Positions 53,248 to 63,055 of a stretch of DNA of 64,000 nt are shown here, in pieces; position 1 is the first letter of the stretch, and the number at the start of each line of letters is the position of its first letter. Location of the stretch: assembly GCA_016932735.1 (NCBI GenBank), contig JAFGCI010000001.1, positions 62,001 through 126,000 of the forward strand, read 5' to 3'. The position numbers and the translations under genes are program-made. The notes beneath the pieces are model-generated. The model was not told where the DNA came from. It worked only from the letters and a program-made list of their open reading frames with translations, and did no database searches. The stretch is from Candidatus Aenigmatarchaeota archaeon (GTDB lineage Archaea; Aenigmatarchaeota; Aenigmatarchaeia; QMZP01; QMZT01).

Positions 53248-53880
53248 ATGGCTATGAATATCGCAATACTATCCAGCGGTCGGACAGAAGGCAGGAATTT
53301 TCACAAAAATATACTGAAAGGTTTCGATATCATTATCTGCGCTGATGGAGGTGCCAACAATGCAGAGCTTCTGGGAATAAAACCGAATTACATAATCGGC
53401 GACATGGACTCCATAAAGCCCGAAGTCATGGAAAAATTCGAAAAAGAATCAGTGAAAATAATAAGGGATAACAATCAGGGCATGACCGATACCGAGCTTG
53501 CAATCAGGCTTGCGCTTTCCCTCAAACCAAAGAAAATCATCCTTTTGGGATGCATAGGAAACAGGTTCGACCATACAATAGCTAACACACTTTCTCTGGA
53601 TAAAATCCCAGACGAAATTGATGCTGTAATTGCCGATGACAAAAATGAAATTCGCTTGTTGAAAGGTGGGGCTTTAAATATTTCCGGGACCAAGAACGAT
53701 ATAATCTCCGTCATGCCTTTGACCGAGGTGAAGGGACTGAGCTATGAAGGGCTTAAATGGGCCGTCAATGACAGAGATTTCGGCTTCGGCTGGTTCGGAG
53801 TTTCCAACAGGATGACCGGGAATAATGCAAAAATTTCTGTTGATAAGGGAAAGATCCTTGTTATAAAATCAAGGGACTGA
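53248..53880 (+). CDS. Thiamine pyrophosphokinase
   Basis: 210 residues. ICADGGANNAELLGIKPNYIIGDMDSI holds the metal/ATP aspartates, then NNQGMTDTELAIRLAL and LLGCIGNRFDHTIANTL, all TPK motifs. Converts thiamine to thiamine diphosphate with ATP. Ends one base before a Na+/solute symporter start, so the two are coupled; this suggests uptake of thiamine or a precursor. Start may be ATG 53248 or 53254. Confidence 0.9.
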   Translation: MAMNIAILSSGRTEGRNFHKNILKGFDIIICADGGANNAELLGIKPNYIIGDMDSIKPEVMEKFEKESVKIIRDNNQGMTDTELAIRLALSLKPKKIILLGCIGNRFDHTIANTLSLDKIPDEIDAVIADDKNEIRLLKGGALNISGTKNDIISVMPLTEVKGLSYEGLKWAVNDRDFGFGWFGVSNRMTGNNAKISVDKGKILVIKSRD

Positions 53881-53881
53881 G

Positions 53882-55300
53882 ATGGACACTATAAATCTGT
53901 CGCCTATTGATTCGGGTATAATAATCGCATATTTTGCGATGATACTCGTTATCGGCTATTTCGTCAAGAAAAGGATAAAGAATACGAACGATTACTTCCT
54001 CGCCGGAAGACGACTGACGCTTCCCATATTTGTCGCGACGCTTGTCAGCACGTGGTACGGCGGTCTCCTAGGCGTCGGTGAATTATCATTCAATTATGGT
54101 TTTGTCAACTGGGTGACGCAGGGAGCTTTCTGGTATGCAAGCTACCTTTTCTTTGCGCTGTTCCTTGCTAACAGAATCCAGAAATCCGGAATGACGACAC
54201 TTCCTGACCAGCTGGAGAAATTCTACGGAAAGAAGTCGAGAGCTTTGGGAGCATTCTTCAATTACATAATGGTGACGCCTGCTCCATATGTCCTCTCGCT
54301 TGGGATAATATTCAGCCTCTTTTTCGGATGGCCCGGATGGCTCGGAATAGTTTTCGGGACAATAATCACGATTTTCTATACTGTCAGGGGAGGCTTCCTT
54401 GCTGACGTTTACACGGATTTCATCCAGTTCGTCCTGATGTGCGTCGGCGTCGCGATGATAATACCTTTTGCAGTCTCTAAGTTTGGCGGGATTGATTTCC
54501 TTGTTGCAAACCTTCCTGCGACGCATTTCACACTGACCGGAACATGGACGACGCAGATGATACTTGTATGGGGCTTCATCGCATTCTGGACGCTTGTCGA
54601 CCCCGGTTTTTACCAGAGATGCTACGCGGCAAAGGATGACAAGATACCCAGAAAGGGAGTCATAATCTCGGTTTTCTTCTGGATGCTTTTCGATGTCTGC
54701 ACGACATTCACCGGAATGTATGCAAGGGCGTCCATGCCGGGAATCGACCCACTGACAGCGTACCCGGTATTCGCCGCTTCGGTACTTCCTGTGTTTTTGC
54801 AGGGATTGTTCTTTACAGGAGTCATAGCAACCGTAATGTCAACAATAGATTCGTTCACTTTCCTGGGAGCGATGAACATATCTCATGACATATACAGGAA
54901 AATCATAAACCCGAAAGCAGATGACAAAAAAGTCATGAAGGTCACAAAGGCTGCGATAGTCATGACAGCACTTATCGCGCTTGTCATGGCTCTGTTCTTC
55001 GAATCGGTGGTAGGAATGTGGTATACAATAGGAACGATAGGAATAAGCGCACTTCTCGTTCCGATGATGGCGGGATTCTTCTGGAAGAGAAAAAAGCCGG
55101 AGCTTGCCGCTCTTGCGAGCATGATTCTCGGCACTCTAACATCAGTCGCATGGCTTGCTTACGGATGGATTAACATGTATGAGGGATGGCCGGTGTATCT
55201 TTTCGATATAGAGCCGCTTTATCCGGGGCTTCTGGCCTCTTTCGTAACATTTATGGCAATTTCATTATTCTATAAAGAGGGATTGAAAAAATGGATATGA
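53882..55300 (+). CDS. Sodium/solute symporter (SSS family), likely thiamine-related
   Basis: 472 residues with about 13 TM helices. Family blocks: NDYFLAGRRLTLPIFVATLVSTWYGG near 40, GGFLADVYTDFIQFVLM near 170, DPGFYQRCYAAKD near 240 and GVIATVMSTIDSFTFLGAMNISHDIYRK near 320 (the sodium-site region). Coupled upstream to thiamine pyrophosphokinase by one base and downstream by overlap to a 32-aa TM protein. Substrate inferred from gene order; SSS members vary widely. Confidence 0.88.
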   Translation: MDTINLSPIDSGIIIAYFAMILVIGYFVKKRIKNTNDYFLAGRRLTLPIFVATLVSTWYGGLLGVGELSFNYGFVNWVTQGAFWYASYLFFALFLANRIQKSGMTTLPDQLEKFYGKKSRALGAFFNYIMVTPAPYVLSLGIIFSLFFGWPGWLGIVFGTIITIFYTVRGGFLADVYTDFIQFVLMCVGVAMIIPFAVSKFGGIDFLVANLPATHFTLTGTWTTQMILVWGFIAFWTLVDPGFYQRCYAAKDDKIPRKGVIISVFFWMLFDVCTTFTGMYARASMPGIDPLTAYPVFAASVLPVFLQGLFFTGVIATVMSTIDSFTFLGAMNISHDIYRKIINPKADDKKVMKVTKAAIVMTALIALVMALFFESVVGMWYTIGTIGISALLVPMMAGFFWKRKKPELAALASMILGTLTSVAWLAYGWINMYEGWPVYLFDIEPLYPGLLASFVTFMAISLFYKEGLKKWI

Positions 55301-55389
55301 CTTATCTTCTTCTGGCCGATGCTTATGTCCTGATAATAGCAGTTTTCGTAATGGCCTACTTCGTAGCCAGGGACATTTTCAGAAAATAG
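55291..55389 (+). CDS. 32-residue single-TM protein coupled to the symporter
   Basis: MDMTYLLLADAYVLIIAVFV followed by MAYFVARDIFRK. It starts inside the last codons of the symporter (10-base overlap), so translation is coupled. One hydrophobic helix with a basic cytoplasmic end. Some bacterial SSS carriers have small paired membrane proteins, but this one is shorter and not recognised. It ends directly beside the stop of the convergent beta-propeller gene. Confidence 0.65.
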   Translation: MDMTYLLLADAYVLIIAVFVMAYFVARDIFRK

Positions 55390-56670
55390 CTACTTATAAT
55401 CGCTGTGATTAGTATATTCGCTCTTATGTACATATTCACTTCTCGTCGAATACTCACTATCGGACAATCCATCCAGTCCGCCGAAATTGATTTTATACCT
55501 GTCGTCTTCAAATCCTTCCCGGGTATCATCCTCTGATTTTCGGACTTCCATCTCATATGGTGAGAAATTGTCTTCAACATAAGGTATTTTCTGTGCTGCG
55601 AGGCTTGAATGGAATCTCCAGACCTCTTCTCCGGTTTTTTCATCGACTGCATATGCCCTGCAGTCTTCGCATCCAAAAATCACCTTACCGTCATGGTAAT
55701 GTGGGCCGCACCAGACACAGTCCTCTGTCTTGAATTCCCACTTCAGTTTTCCGGAATGGTCAAGACAATACACTCTTGATGCGGAAGATGATGCGCATAT
55801 TGATTTTTTTGTGATGAGAGGTTTCGGAGTTCCGAATCCCCACGGTTTCATCTGTCCCTGGAATCTCCATACCTCATGACCTGAATCCTTGTTTATAGCA
55901 TAAATGCATCCGTCTCTGCATCCTATGATAATCATGTTGTTGAGAAGGGCAGGAGTGGTTGAAAATCCTCCCCCGCCCTTGAATCTCCAAACCTCGGCTC
56001 CTTTGTCTACTGAGAGAGCATATACATACCTGTCATGGGAGCCGAAGAAAATTATTCTGTCAACAATCAGAAACTTATGGGAATTCGTGATGTTGCCGTT
56101 CGTCTTGAATCTCCAGATTTCCCTGCCAGTGTTTTTATCAATACAATAAAGATATCCGTCAAAACATCCGGAAAAAATTTTCTCTTCAAAAACCGTGAGG
56201 TTTGTCGTGATTATGTCCCCTGTTTTGTATCGCCATTTTTCATGGCCGGTTTTTTCATCGAGAGCATAAATATAGCCGTCTCTTGAGGCGGCATATACAA
56301 CCCCGTCCGAGACAGCACAACTGCTGTCGGCTATTCCACCAGTCTTGAATTTCCAGACAACGTTTCTAGTGTATATTTCAACTGCATAAATATAATTATC
56401 GTAGCTTCCGAAAAAGATAACACCGTCATGTATTTGAGGTTCAATAGTGTTTATGCATCCTGTTGTTTTGAATTCCCAGACTTTCCTCCCGTTTTTCGGG
56501 TCGAGTCCGTACATGTAATAGTCATTGCAGCCGAGGTAGATGACACCTTCATGCTCCACTATTGTTGTATCAAGGCCGCCTCCCTGCTCATATGACCAGA
56601 GCCTCCTTGCTAAAGTCGGGTCCTTCTGTTTTATTGTCATCAGCTCGGTTTCGAAAGCATCAAAATCCAT
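55390..56670 (-). CDS. PQQ-like beta-propeller repeat protein, cytoplasmic
   Basis: 426 residues with at least eight repeats of about 40 residues built on YIYALDEKTGHEKWRYKTGD-like units, the PQQ/BamB-type propeller blade. No signal peptide, so probably cytoplasmic and a binding scaffold; the PQQ cofactor site is not evident. The last 25 residues are a separate repeat of S-E-Y units (YSTRSEYVHKSEYTNHSDYK). Faces the TrmB-like regulator gene. Confidence 0.85.
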   Translation of the reverse strand: MDFDAFETELMTIKQKDPTLARRLWSYEQGGGLDTTIVEHEGVIYLGCNDYYMYGLDPKNGRKVWEFKTTGCINTIEPQIHDGVIFFGSYDNYIYAVEIYTRNVVWKFKTGGIADSSCAVSDGVVYAASRDGYIYALDEKTGHEKWRYKTGDIITTNLTVFEEKIFSGCFDGYLYCIDKNTGREIWRFKTNGNITNSHKFLIVDRIIFFGSHDRYVYALSVDKGAEVWRFKGGGGFSTTPALLNNMIIIGCRDGCIYAINKDSGHEVWRFQGQMKPWGFGTPKPLITKKSICASSSASRVYCLDHSGKLKWEFKTEDCVWCGPHYHDGKVIFGCEDCRAYAVDEKTGEEVWRFHSSLAAQKIPYVEDNFSPYEMEVRKSEDDTREGFEDDRYKINFGGLDGLSDSEYSTRSEYVHKSEYTNHSDYK

Positions 56671-56763
56671 TTTTACTCCCTAGTAATTAATTATATCGTT
56701 ATAATATAAATATTGTGTTCCCCTTAGGGGGATACATATAAATCAGAATTTCAAATAATCATT

Positions 56764-57540
56764 ATGGATACTTCTATTCTGGAAGAAATTGGCTTAACTG
56801 AAGGAGAAATAAAGGCTTATCTGGCATTGCTTACTCTGGGCTCCAAATCAACAGGTCCAATTGCCAAAGAATCGGGGGTCTCCCGATCAAAACTTTATTC
56901 AGTTCTTGACAGACTTGAAAAGAAAGGTCTTGCATCACATATAGAAAAGGACGGAATCCGTTTCTTCCAGGCCGTTGAACCCTCCAAGATAAAGGATTAT
57001 CTAAATAAGAAAGGAGCGGAGCTAAGAAAACTGGAAACAGATTTTGACAGGTTTCTTCCTCAGCTTGAGGCTTTCCATGAAAAGGCCGGTAAAATCCAGT
57101 TGGTACGTGTTTATCAGGGATTTAAGGGAACGCAGATTGCCCACGAACATCTGTATCTTAAGCTAAAGAAAGGCGACATTTTTTACTATTTCGGCATTCC
57201 GGGATTCCAGCCAGAACCCCATCACAGATACTGGATGAAAGATCATGAAAGAAGAATTAAAGCAGGAATAAAATGTAGGCTCCTCTTCAATAACGATACA
57301 GATGAAGAAGTCATGATAAACAGGAACAGTTTCAAAGATTCCGATGCAAGGTACATGCCGACCAATCTGAAGACGCCTGCATATTATCTCGTTTACAATG
57401 ACACCCTAATGATAGCAATAGCAAGCGAAAACCCCATAGCTATTGAAATAATAAGCCAGGAAATCGCGGACTCGTTCATATCCACAGTTGAATACTTCTG
57501 GAAATTAAGCAAGCCCTTTGCTCCAAAGAAAAGGAAATAA
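56764..57540 (+). CDS. TrmB-family transcriptional regulator
   Basis: 258 residues. N-terminal winged helix LTEGEIKAYLALLTLGSKSTGPIAKES then SRSKLYSVLDRLEKKGL (10-60), a coiled-coil dimer helix (80-115), and a C-terminal effector domain (120-245) with short strands and LVYNDTLMIAIASENPIAIEI. Without the long sugar-binding domain of TrmB proper. TATA region ATATAAATATTG precedes it; it may control the propeller gene beside it. Effector unknown. Confidence 0.82.
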   Translation: MDTSILEEIGLTEGEIKAYLALLTLGSKSTGPIAKESGVSRSKLYSVLDRLEKKGLASHIEKDGIRFFQAVEPSKIKDYLNKKGAELRKLETDFDRFLPQLEAFHEKAGKIQLVRVYQGFKGTQIAHEHLYLKLKKGDIFYYFGIPGFQPEPHHRYWMKDHERRIKAGIKCRLLFNNDTDEEVMINRNSFKDSDARYMPTNLKTPAYYLVYNDTLMIAIASENPIAIEIISQEIADSFISTVEYFWKLSKPFAPKKRK

Positions 57541-57542
57541 AT

Positions 57543-57980
57543 TTACCCGGAGACAATCTCGACGAGTTTTATCTTGAAGTTAAGTGCCTTTCCGGCTAAC
57601 GGGTGATTGAAATCGATTGTCACTTCTTTCTCGCCGATTTCTTTTATTGTTCCCGGAATCTGCTGTCCGTTAGGAAGCGACATCGCAAGCATCATCCCCT
57701 CTTTAAGCTCTTCTTTAGGCAGATGTTCTCTGGGAACCTTTTGCATAAGTTGCGGGTTCGGGTCTCCGTAAGCATCCTTTGCTTCAATATGTATGTCTTT
57801 CTCATCATCCACTTCCATACCGACAACAGCCTCATCAAAACCTTTTATGAGCTGGCCTGAGCCTACCTCAAATTCGAGAGGATGGGAATGGCCATCATGA
57901 GTCGAGCTGTCAAAGACAGTTCCGTCATCCAAAGTTCCGGTGTAATCAACTTTTACTTTATCTCCTTTCTTTACAGGCAT
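57543..57980 (-). CDS. FKBP-type peptidyl-prolyl isomerase (SlyD-like)
   Basis: 145 residues. KVDYTGTLDDGTVFDSS, the FKBP core LEFEVGSGQLIKGFDEAVVGMEVDDEKDI, and an inserted-in-flap domain (KDAYGDPNPQLMQKVPREHL to NGQQIPGTIKEIGEKEVTID), closing with FNHPLAGKALNFKIKLV. Assists protein folding. Shorter than SlyD by lacking the His-rich tail. Ends 3 bases from the convergent TrmB-like gene. Confidence 0.93.
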   Translation of the reverse strand: MPVKKGDKVKVDYTGTLDDGTVFDSSTHDGHSHPLEFEVGSGQLIKGFDEAVVGMEVDDEKDIHIEAKDAYGDPNPQLMQKVPREHLPKEELKEGMMLAMSLPNGQQIPGTIKEIGEKEVTIDFNHPLAGKALNFKIKLVEIVSG

Positions 57981-58139
57981 AATATCAACTCCTCAAATTA
58001 TTTACCGAAAAAACAAGTGTGAGAGAACCCGCTTTGCCGATATATTCTAATTACACGGGTTTATTTTATTTAAGTGTTTGGCTTGTTGTGGAGATTCTAT
58101 AAATGAATTATAAATCTCTTCTGATAGAATAAGTTAAGT

Positions 58140-61100
58140 ATGAATGAAAAAATCATAATAGCAATGACCCTGATTTCAGGAATGTTCATTATTTTATTTT
58201 CAGCCAGGGCGGAAATCTATCCAAGCGAAATCGGCAAAATGCTATCAGACTTTGAAAATGAAAGGAATGTCATAATTAATTTTGGAGGAGCAAGTGACGA
58301 CTTTCCGGATGAGGCCGAATTCAATAATGCAGGAAGAGAGCTGTATCTTATTAACGAAATGGATAAGAAAGGTCTTCCGGATTTCAATGTATTCGTCCTT
58401 TATGCCAAGATTAATGGGCAGCCCACAATCGGATATTTCCATTCCTATAACTGCGACATCTTTACAAGAGTAATCAAAGGTCTCAAAGAAGAACTTGATA
58501 CAGAACCTTCGGAAAAGGACTTCAAGGACATTCTGGAAAACCTGATAAACAGAACAGAATATGTCTTGGATATTGGGGGAGAAGAATGTCTGCTCAATGT
58601 CTGCGAGTTGATTAAAAATGGAGAAGATGAGAGATACGAAGGTTTTAATTGCGAAAAGAAGGGAGCTAACGGTAAAGATGACAAAGACCCCCACAAATGT
58701 GTAAAGGGGGCAGAAGAGATACTATGCCTTTATGCAGAAGCCTACAAAACCGGAGAAACAGAGACTTTTATTGATTACGGGAAAACCGTTTTTCTTGTAG
58801 ATGACAGCGACTGGAGAACGACCCTCTCATTACTGCCTATTGCCGTCTATCATACATATGGTAATCTAATTGAAATAGCAGATGACGGGATGAAAAACAA
58901 CGCAAGACTTGCAAGCATTATTTACAATCCTTGGATAGTCTATCATAAAGAAGGCAACTCTGTGGATATCGAATCTGTCATGCACCTCCTAAAACAGTTG
59001 AAGTATTCTGAACGAACAAACCCCGAGGAGATAATCATTATAGCCGACTCCGAAAAGATAATTTCAAAAAACCTTCTTCTAGCCCTTTCTGACAAAAATG
59101 TCGGACTGGGATTCGAGCCGGGGAAGATAAAATTCGTGAAACCTGAAGATTACAATATTTTATGGGCTGAAACTATAAGCGGTATCGGAGGATTCCTCGG
59201 TCAGAAAGAAAAGAAATACGATTCCGTTGTGGTTTCCGATGCAAACGATTATGAGGCAGGACTAATGGCGGCGCATTTTGCATCCTTCATGCACATGCCT
59301 TTGATTTTTGTAGATCCCGGAAAAGACGGTTATGAAAAGGAACTGGGAAGGTACAAAGATACAGAAACTGTCTATATTGTAGGCGATTTTGATGATAATT
59401 TCAAATTATTGATCAGGGGAACGGACATTCTTAAAATGGAAAGAAGAGCTGTTCAAGATTCTGTCATATCTTACAGCAAGGAAGGGCTGGTCAATTACAT
59501 TTCAGAAACTCTTAATGCAAACAAAATGATTCTGGTAAATCCGGCAGATATAGAAACAGAAAACTGCGAAAATTTTGATTTCACTACATCTTTCGGCACC
59601 GTTACCAATGAATACTGCGGAGATTCGATAAATGCACCGCTTCTCGCGACATTCAGGAACGAGATAATAACTTTTACAAACACAGAACCTGTCGGTTATG
59701 ATATATCCTTACCAAAATGTGAACATTCTGATTTGTCTTCATCGCCCACGCAATTCATGGATTCAGAAGGTAAAATATATTCTTATCAAAATGATAAAAT
59801 ATCTTTTTTTGATACGAAAAATTTTGATAAATGGCAGACAATAATCAGTGGAAACTATTTTGTCAGCTTTTCAGTATCTCCCGATAAAAAGACGATATTC
59901 GGAGTCGAAAAGAAAACTGGGGAGATGAACAAATATTCATTTTATCCGTTAAGTGATATAATTTCTAGAGTGGTTGGGATAAAACCAGAATTTACCATAG
60001 AAAATGAAAAAGCAATATTCAGTTACCTTTCATTTTCCGGCACAGGTAAACCTGGATTTGTAATCGATAATCAGAGAAACATTTACGGCTTGTATGAGGA
60101 AACGGAGACAAATGAAGGGGAAAGCAAGAAATCGATAAAACTGGTAAAAATGAACGAAATGGGAAACGAAATAGGAACTTTCAATTTAATATCAGAGAAA
60201 GACGAACTGGTCAAATTCGCCACGAGAGAAATAGAAAACAGACTGAGCGAAGTTGCCGAAGTCGTGGGTTATTACCCGGACGCATTTGACCTGAAAATGG
60301 AGAACCTGAAAATAAATTCGTATCTCCGGCCGTTAAAAGACTCACTTTTCGTGCTGTACGAGTTCATACTTCCTCCTTTGGAAAAAGACAGAAAAGACAA
60401 CATCATTGTTACTCTTTTTGAGAAAATCACTATACAGGAATCCGGACTGAAAAGGAACATGTTTGCTGGCTCAAATATAGAGTTCGGCCCTGAAAAGCCG
60501 TTGTTTGTAGAGACGGATGAAGAGGGTAATGTTTTTTTCAGAAGGGAGAGCGAACTCATTTTTATCACAAATAATATGGAAAAACTGAAAAAGTATTCAA
60601 TACCCCTTGAGACGGGATTGCCGTTCTCCATGACATCTCTCTGCTTAAAGGGAGATAGGGCTTATTTAGTTTTGGACGATGATATAGTGGTTGAGCTTGA
60701 AAAGGAATCTGTTTTATCGGGAAAGGGGTTCAATGCTGAAAGAGTATTCAATCCAAAAAACTGCAGATACGGACCGGATAAAATAGGCATTGATGAAAAA
60801 TCAAAGAAAGCTGAAGATAAGATCCTTTATGAAATTCTTGAAAACGTAAGAAGCGATCTTGAAGATAAGATGGAGGGAATGGAATACCTTACTATATTAT
60901 CCTCGCCGAACCATATACCTCTGAGCTCTTACGTCCTTTCAGATATACAGGGAAACAATTACAGGATACCTCTGGATTCTGTATATTCGGACTTCAAAAT
61001 CAACGAGATTGAAGACAGAGAATCCTTCGATTTCATGCCGGAACTAAAGATTGGTGCAGACGGCATTGAGGATGTTGCTGTTGGGAGGATATTTGGGATA

Positions 61101-62615
61101 ACAGTTTCGGATACCTCGTCTTACCTAAATAGGATAATGAGCTTTGAAAGAAATGGTATGATGTATTTCCCAAATGACGAACTTCAGACACTGGAAACTT
61201 TAAACTCTATAACGATTTTCGATGCCGTGAATACAGGAAAATCAAAAACCACGTCATTGATAGAGCCTATTAAGAGTCTTTACGATATTAAATGCTTCAC
61301 TTCCTCGAATAAACAAGAAAATTGTAACTATATAAAAAGAGGCATGTTGCATCCTAATGAGATTAATTCCAATATATATTTGTACACAGGAACAGGAAAA
61401 ACGAATGAACTCATATACGCCGGAATATCTTCTGAAAATATACCGCCTCTTCAATCCACTATAGGGATAAGCGGAACTTCCCAGACGAACGACTACTATT
61501 CCTCATATAGAGACAGCCTCTTCGGAGCGAATATTATAAGGAATGGAGGTTCCAACTTCGGCTCCGTGAGCAGCACGATGGGAAACAAATTGGGAGAAAT
61601 AATATTTTCAAATATTATGTCCGGAATGGATTTGGGGAACTCTCTGAAATTGGCGAAAGAAAAATCAAAAACAAGGGATATTATCCTGACAAATTTCGTT
61701 CTTTTCGGCGACCCCGTAATGAAGCCTGCATTAAAAAAAATAATTGATTTGGGTGTAAAAGACCTTGATGACAACCTTTGCATCAAGGGAATATGCGATA
61801 TGTTTGCCCTTACAGGAACCTCAGTCCCGAAAAGGGTTTTCAGCGACGGCATAGTTGTTATAGACCCAGGACATGGCCATGGAGATCTTGGAACTGTCGC
61901 CAAATTAGACGGAAATGTTATTTTCGAGAAGGATGTGAATCTCGAGAATTCGAAGATGCTCAAAAAGGCTCTGGCCAGGAAAGGCATCCAGTCAATCTTA
62001 ACCAGACACGATGATGGCTTTTATCAGGCAGATCAATTCGATTATAAAATAGGAATCGCCAACGAAAATCCAGACGCTGTCTTTTTCATAAGCATGCATA
62101 TGGACGCTACCCCATATTCATTTAGCGGAGGAAACGATGTAGTGGACGAATGCCTGGAAAAAACTTCCTGCAGCATAAACGACGAGAAATTCAATGAATG
62201 CCTTATCAGTTGTGGAGAAGAAGCGGGTGAGAAAAAAGCAAGAAAATGTATACAGAGCGAAGGCTATAGCGTCTTCTACAACGAGGATGCTGACTCGCTT
62301 TACTATAAAGGAGAAGACAGGAAAGATGTTGCGAACGAAATTTTTGAGAAGCTTTTCAAACTTCAATCAGAAGAAGATTTTCAAAATTATAAGCCTCATG
62401 CAGGCAGGTTGAAAGCAGGTCCGAATGAACAATACATCAATAAAGGGGGTTTGGGCGTTCTAAGAAAAGCGAAAATGCCGGCAAACCTAATAGAGGTCGC
62501 CTTTCTTTGTAATGATTATGATATGAGCCTTTTATCAGATACTGAGAAACATTCAGCAATAATCAGTACAATAGCATCAGGAATAGAAGAATTTCTTTTC
62601 GGGGATAATGCATGA
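58140..62615 (+). CDS. 1491-aa exported protein with C-terminal N-acetylmuramoyl-L-alanine amidase (Amidase_3)
   Basis: Signal peptide at 1-24 (EKIIIAMTLISGMFIILFSA). Residues about 365-430 (YDSVVVSDANDYEAGLMAAH, VYIVGDFDD) resemble cell-wall-binding repeat 2. About 950-1230 resembles a gingipain/C25-like caspase fold (DVAVGRIFGITVSDTSSYLN and, near the end, LFGDPVMKPALKK) with no clear His-Cys pair. Residues about 1238-1490 are Amidase_3: VIDPGHGHGDLG (His), FEKDVNL (Glu), FISMHMDA (His) and LIEVAFLCND (catalytic Glu), all present. A cysteine-rich insert (about 1330-1375) splits the domain. The family cuts the amide bond between muramic acid and peptide. No sorting anchor seen at the C terminus. 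Confidence 0.85.
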   Translation: MNEKIIIAMTLISGMFIILFSARAEIYPSEIGKMLSDFENERNVIINFGGASDDFPDEAEFNNAGRELYLINEMDKKGLPDFNVFVLYAKINGQPTIGYFHSYNCDIFTRVIKGLKEELDTEPSEKDFKDILENLINRTEYVLDIGGEECLLNVCELIKNGEDERYEGFNCEKKGANGKDDKDPHKCVKGAEEILCLYAEAYKTGETETFIDYGKTVFLVDDSDWRTTLSLLPIAVYHTYGNLIEIADDGMKNNARLASIIYNPWIVYHKEGNSVDIESVMHLLKQLKYSERTNPEEIIIIADSEKIISKNLLLALSDKNVGLGFEPGKIKFVKPEDYNILWAETISGIGGFLGQKEKKYDSVVVSDANDYEAGLMAAHFASFMHMPLIFVDPGKDGYEKELGRYKDTETVYIVGDFDDNFKLLIRGTDILKMERRAVQDSVISYSKEGLVNYISETLNANKMILVNPADIETENCENFDFTTSFGTVTNEYCGDSINAPLLATFRNEIITFTNTEPVGYDISLPKCEHSDLSSSPTQFMDSEGKIYSYQNDKISFFDTKNFDKWQTIISGNYFVSFSVSPDKKTIFGVEKKTGEMNKYSFYPLSDIISRVVGIKPEFTIENEKAIFSYLSFSGTGKPGFVIDNQRNIYGLYEETETNEGESKKSIKLVKMNEMGNEIGTFNLISEKDELVKFATREIENRLSEVAEVVGYYPDAFDLKMENLKINSYLRPLKDSLFVLYEFILPPLEKDRKDNIIVTLFEKITIQESGLKRNMFAGSNIEFGPEKPLFVETDEEGNVFFRRESELIFITNNMEKLKKYSIPLETGLPFSMTSLCLKGDRAYLVLDDDIVVELEKESVLSGKGFNAERVFNPKNCRYGPDKIGIDEKSKKAEDKILYEILENVRSDLEDKMEGMEYLTILSSPNHIPLSSYVLSDIQGNNYRIPLDSVYSDFKINEIEDRESFDFMPELKIGADGIEDVAVGRIFGITVSDTSSYLNRIMSFERNGMMYFPNDELQTLETLNSITIFDAVNTGKSKTTSLIEPIKSLYDIKCFTSSNKQENCNYIKRGMLHPNEINSNIYLYTGTGKTNELIYAGISSENIPPLQSTIGISGTSQTNDYYSSYRDSLFGANIIRNGGSNFGSVSSTMGNKLGEIIFSNIMSGMDLGNSLKLAKEKSKTRDIILTNFVLFGDPVMKPALKKIIDLGVKDLDDNLCIKGICDMFALTGTSVPKRVFSDGIVVIDPGHGHGDLGTVAKLDGNVIFEKDVNLENSKMLKKALARKGIQSILTRHDDGFYQADQFDYKIGIANENPDAVFFISMHMDATPYSFSGGNDVVDECLEKTSCSINDEKFNECLISCGEEAGEKKARKCIQSEGYSVFYNEDADSLYYKGEDRKDVANEIFEKLFKLQSEEDFQNYKPHAGRLKAGPNEQYINKGGLGVLRKAKMPANLIEVAFLCNDYDMSLLSDTEKHSAIISTIASGIEEFLFGDNA

Positions 62616-62618
62616 ATT

Positions 62619-63023
62619 TTAAAGCCTCTTAACGACATGCTTGGACCCGCATGCCTCGCATTTTAAGAAAAGGAACCTGTCTTCTTTCATTATTTTTGTA
62701 TCCGGCTTCCCGCAGTCCTGGCAGTACACATATTCCTTGAGGTAAAGCTCAATCTTTCTTGAGATTGCATCCTTTGTGAACTTTCCCTGAAGAATCAGCT
62801 TAGGTCCGGAAAGCTCGCCTTTTGTTGCAAGCTCTTTGAATAAGAATTTCTGGAGATGCTCAGGCTCTCTTCTGACAGCGTTTGTTATCTCTGTGAAATT
62901 GTTTATAAGTGTCCTTGTCCCCATAAGGAAAGCTGAAATCTCCGGAACCTTGAAACGTTCCGAGGCGTCCGATACCTTCGGTATCTTCTCTATAGCCCTG
63001 TCGAGCATCTTTTCGTAATCCAT
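62619..63023 (-). CDS. Translation initiation factor 2 subunit beta (aIF2-beta)
   Basis: 134 residues. Core FKVPEISAFLMGTRTLINNFTEI, LQKFLFKELATKGELSG, and a C-terminal zinc ribbon CQDCGKPDTK ... CEACGSKH. Part of the archaeal eIF2 trimer that brings initiator tRNA to the ribosome. Downstream of ileS on the same strand, about 30 bases apart. Confidence 0.95.
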   Translation of the reverse strand: MDYEKMLDRAIEKIPKVSDASERFKVPEISAFLMGTRTLINNFTEITNAVRREPEHLQKFLFKELATKGELSGPKLILQGKFTKDAISRKIELYLKEYVYCQDCGKPDTKIMKEDRFLFLKCEACGSKHVVKRL

Positions 63024-63055
63024 TGCAATCTTCCTTTATGTTGATTCCTATGCTT

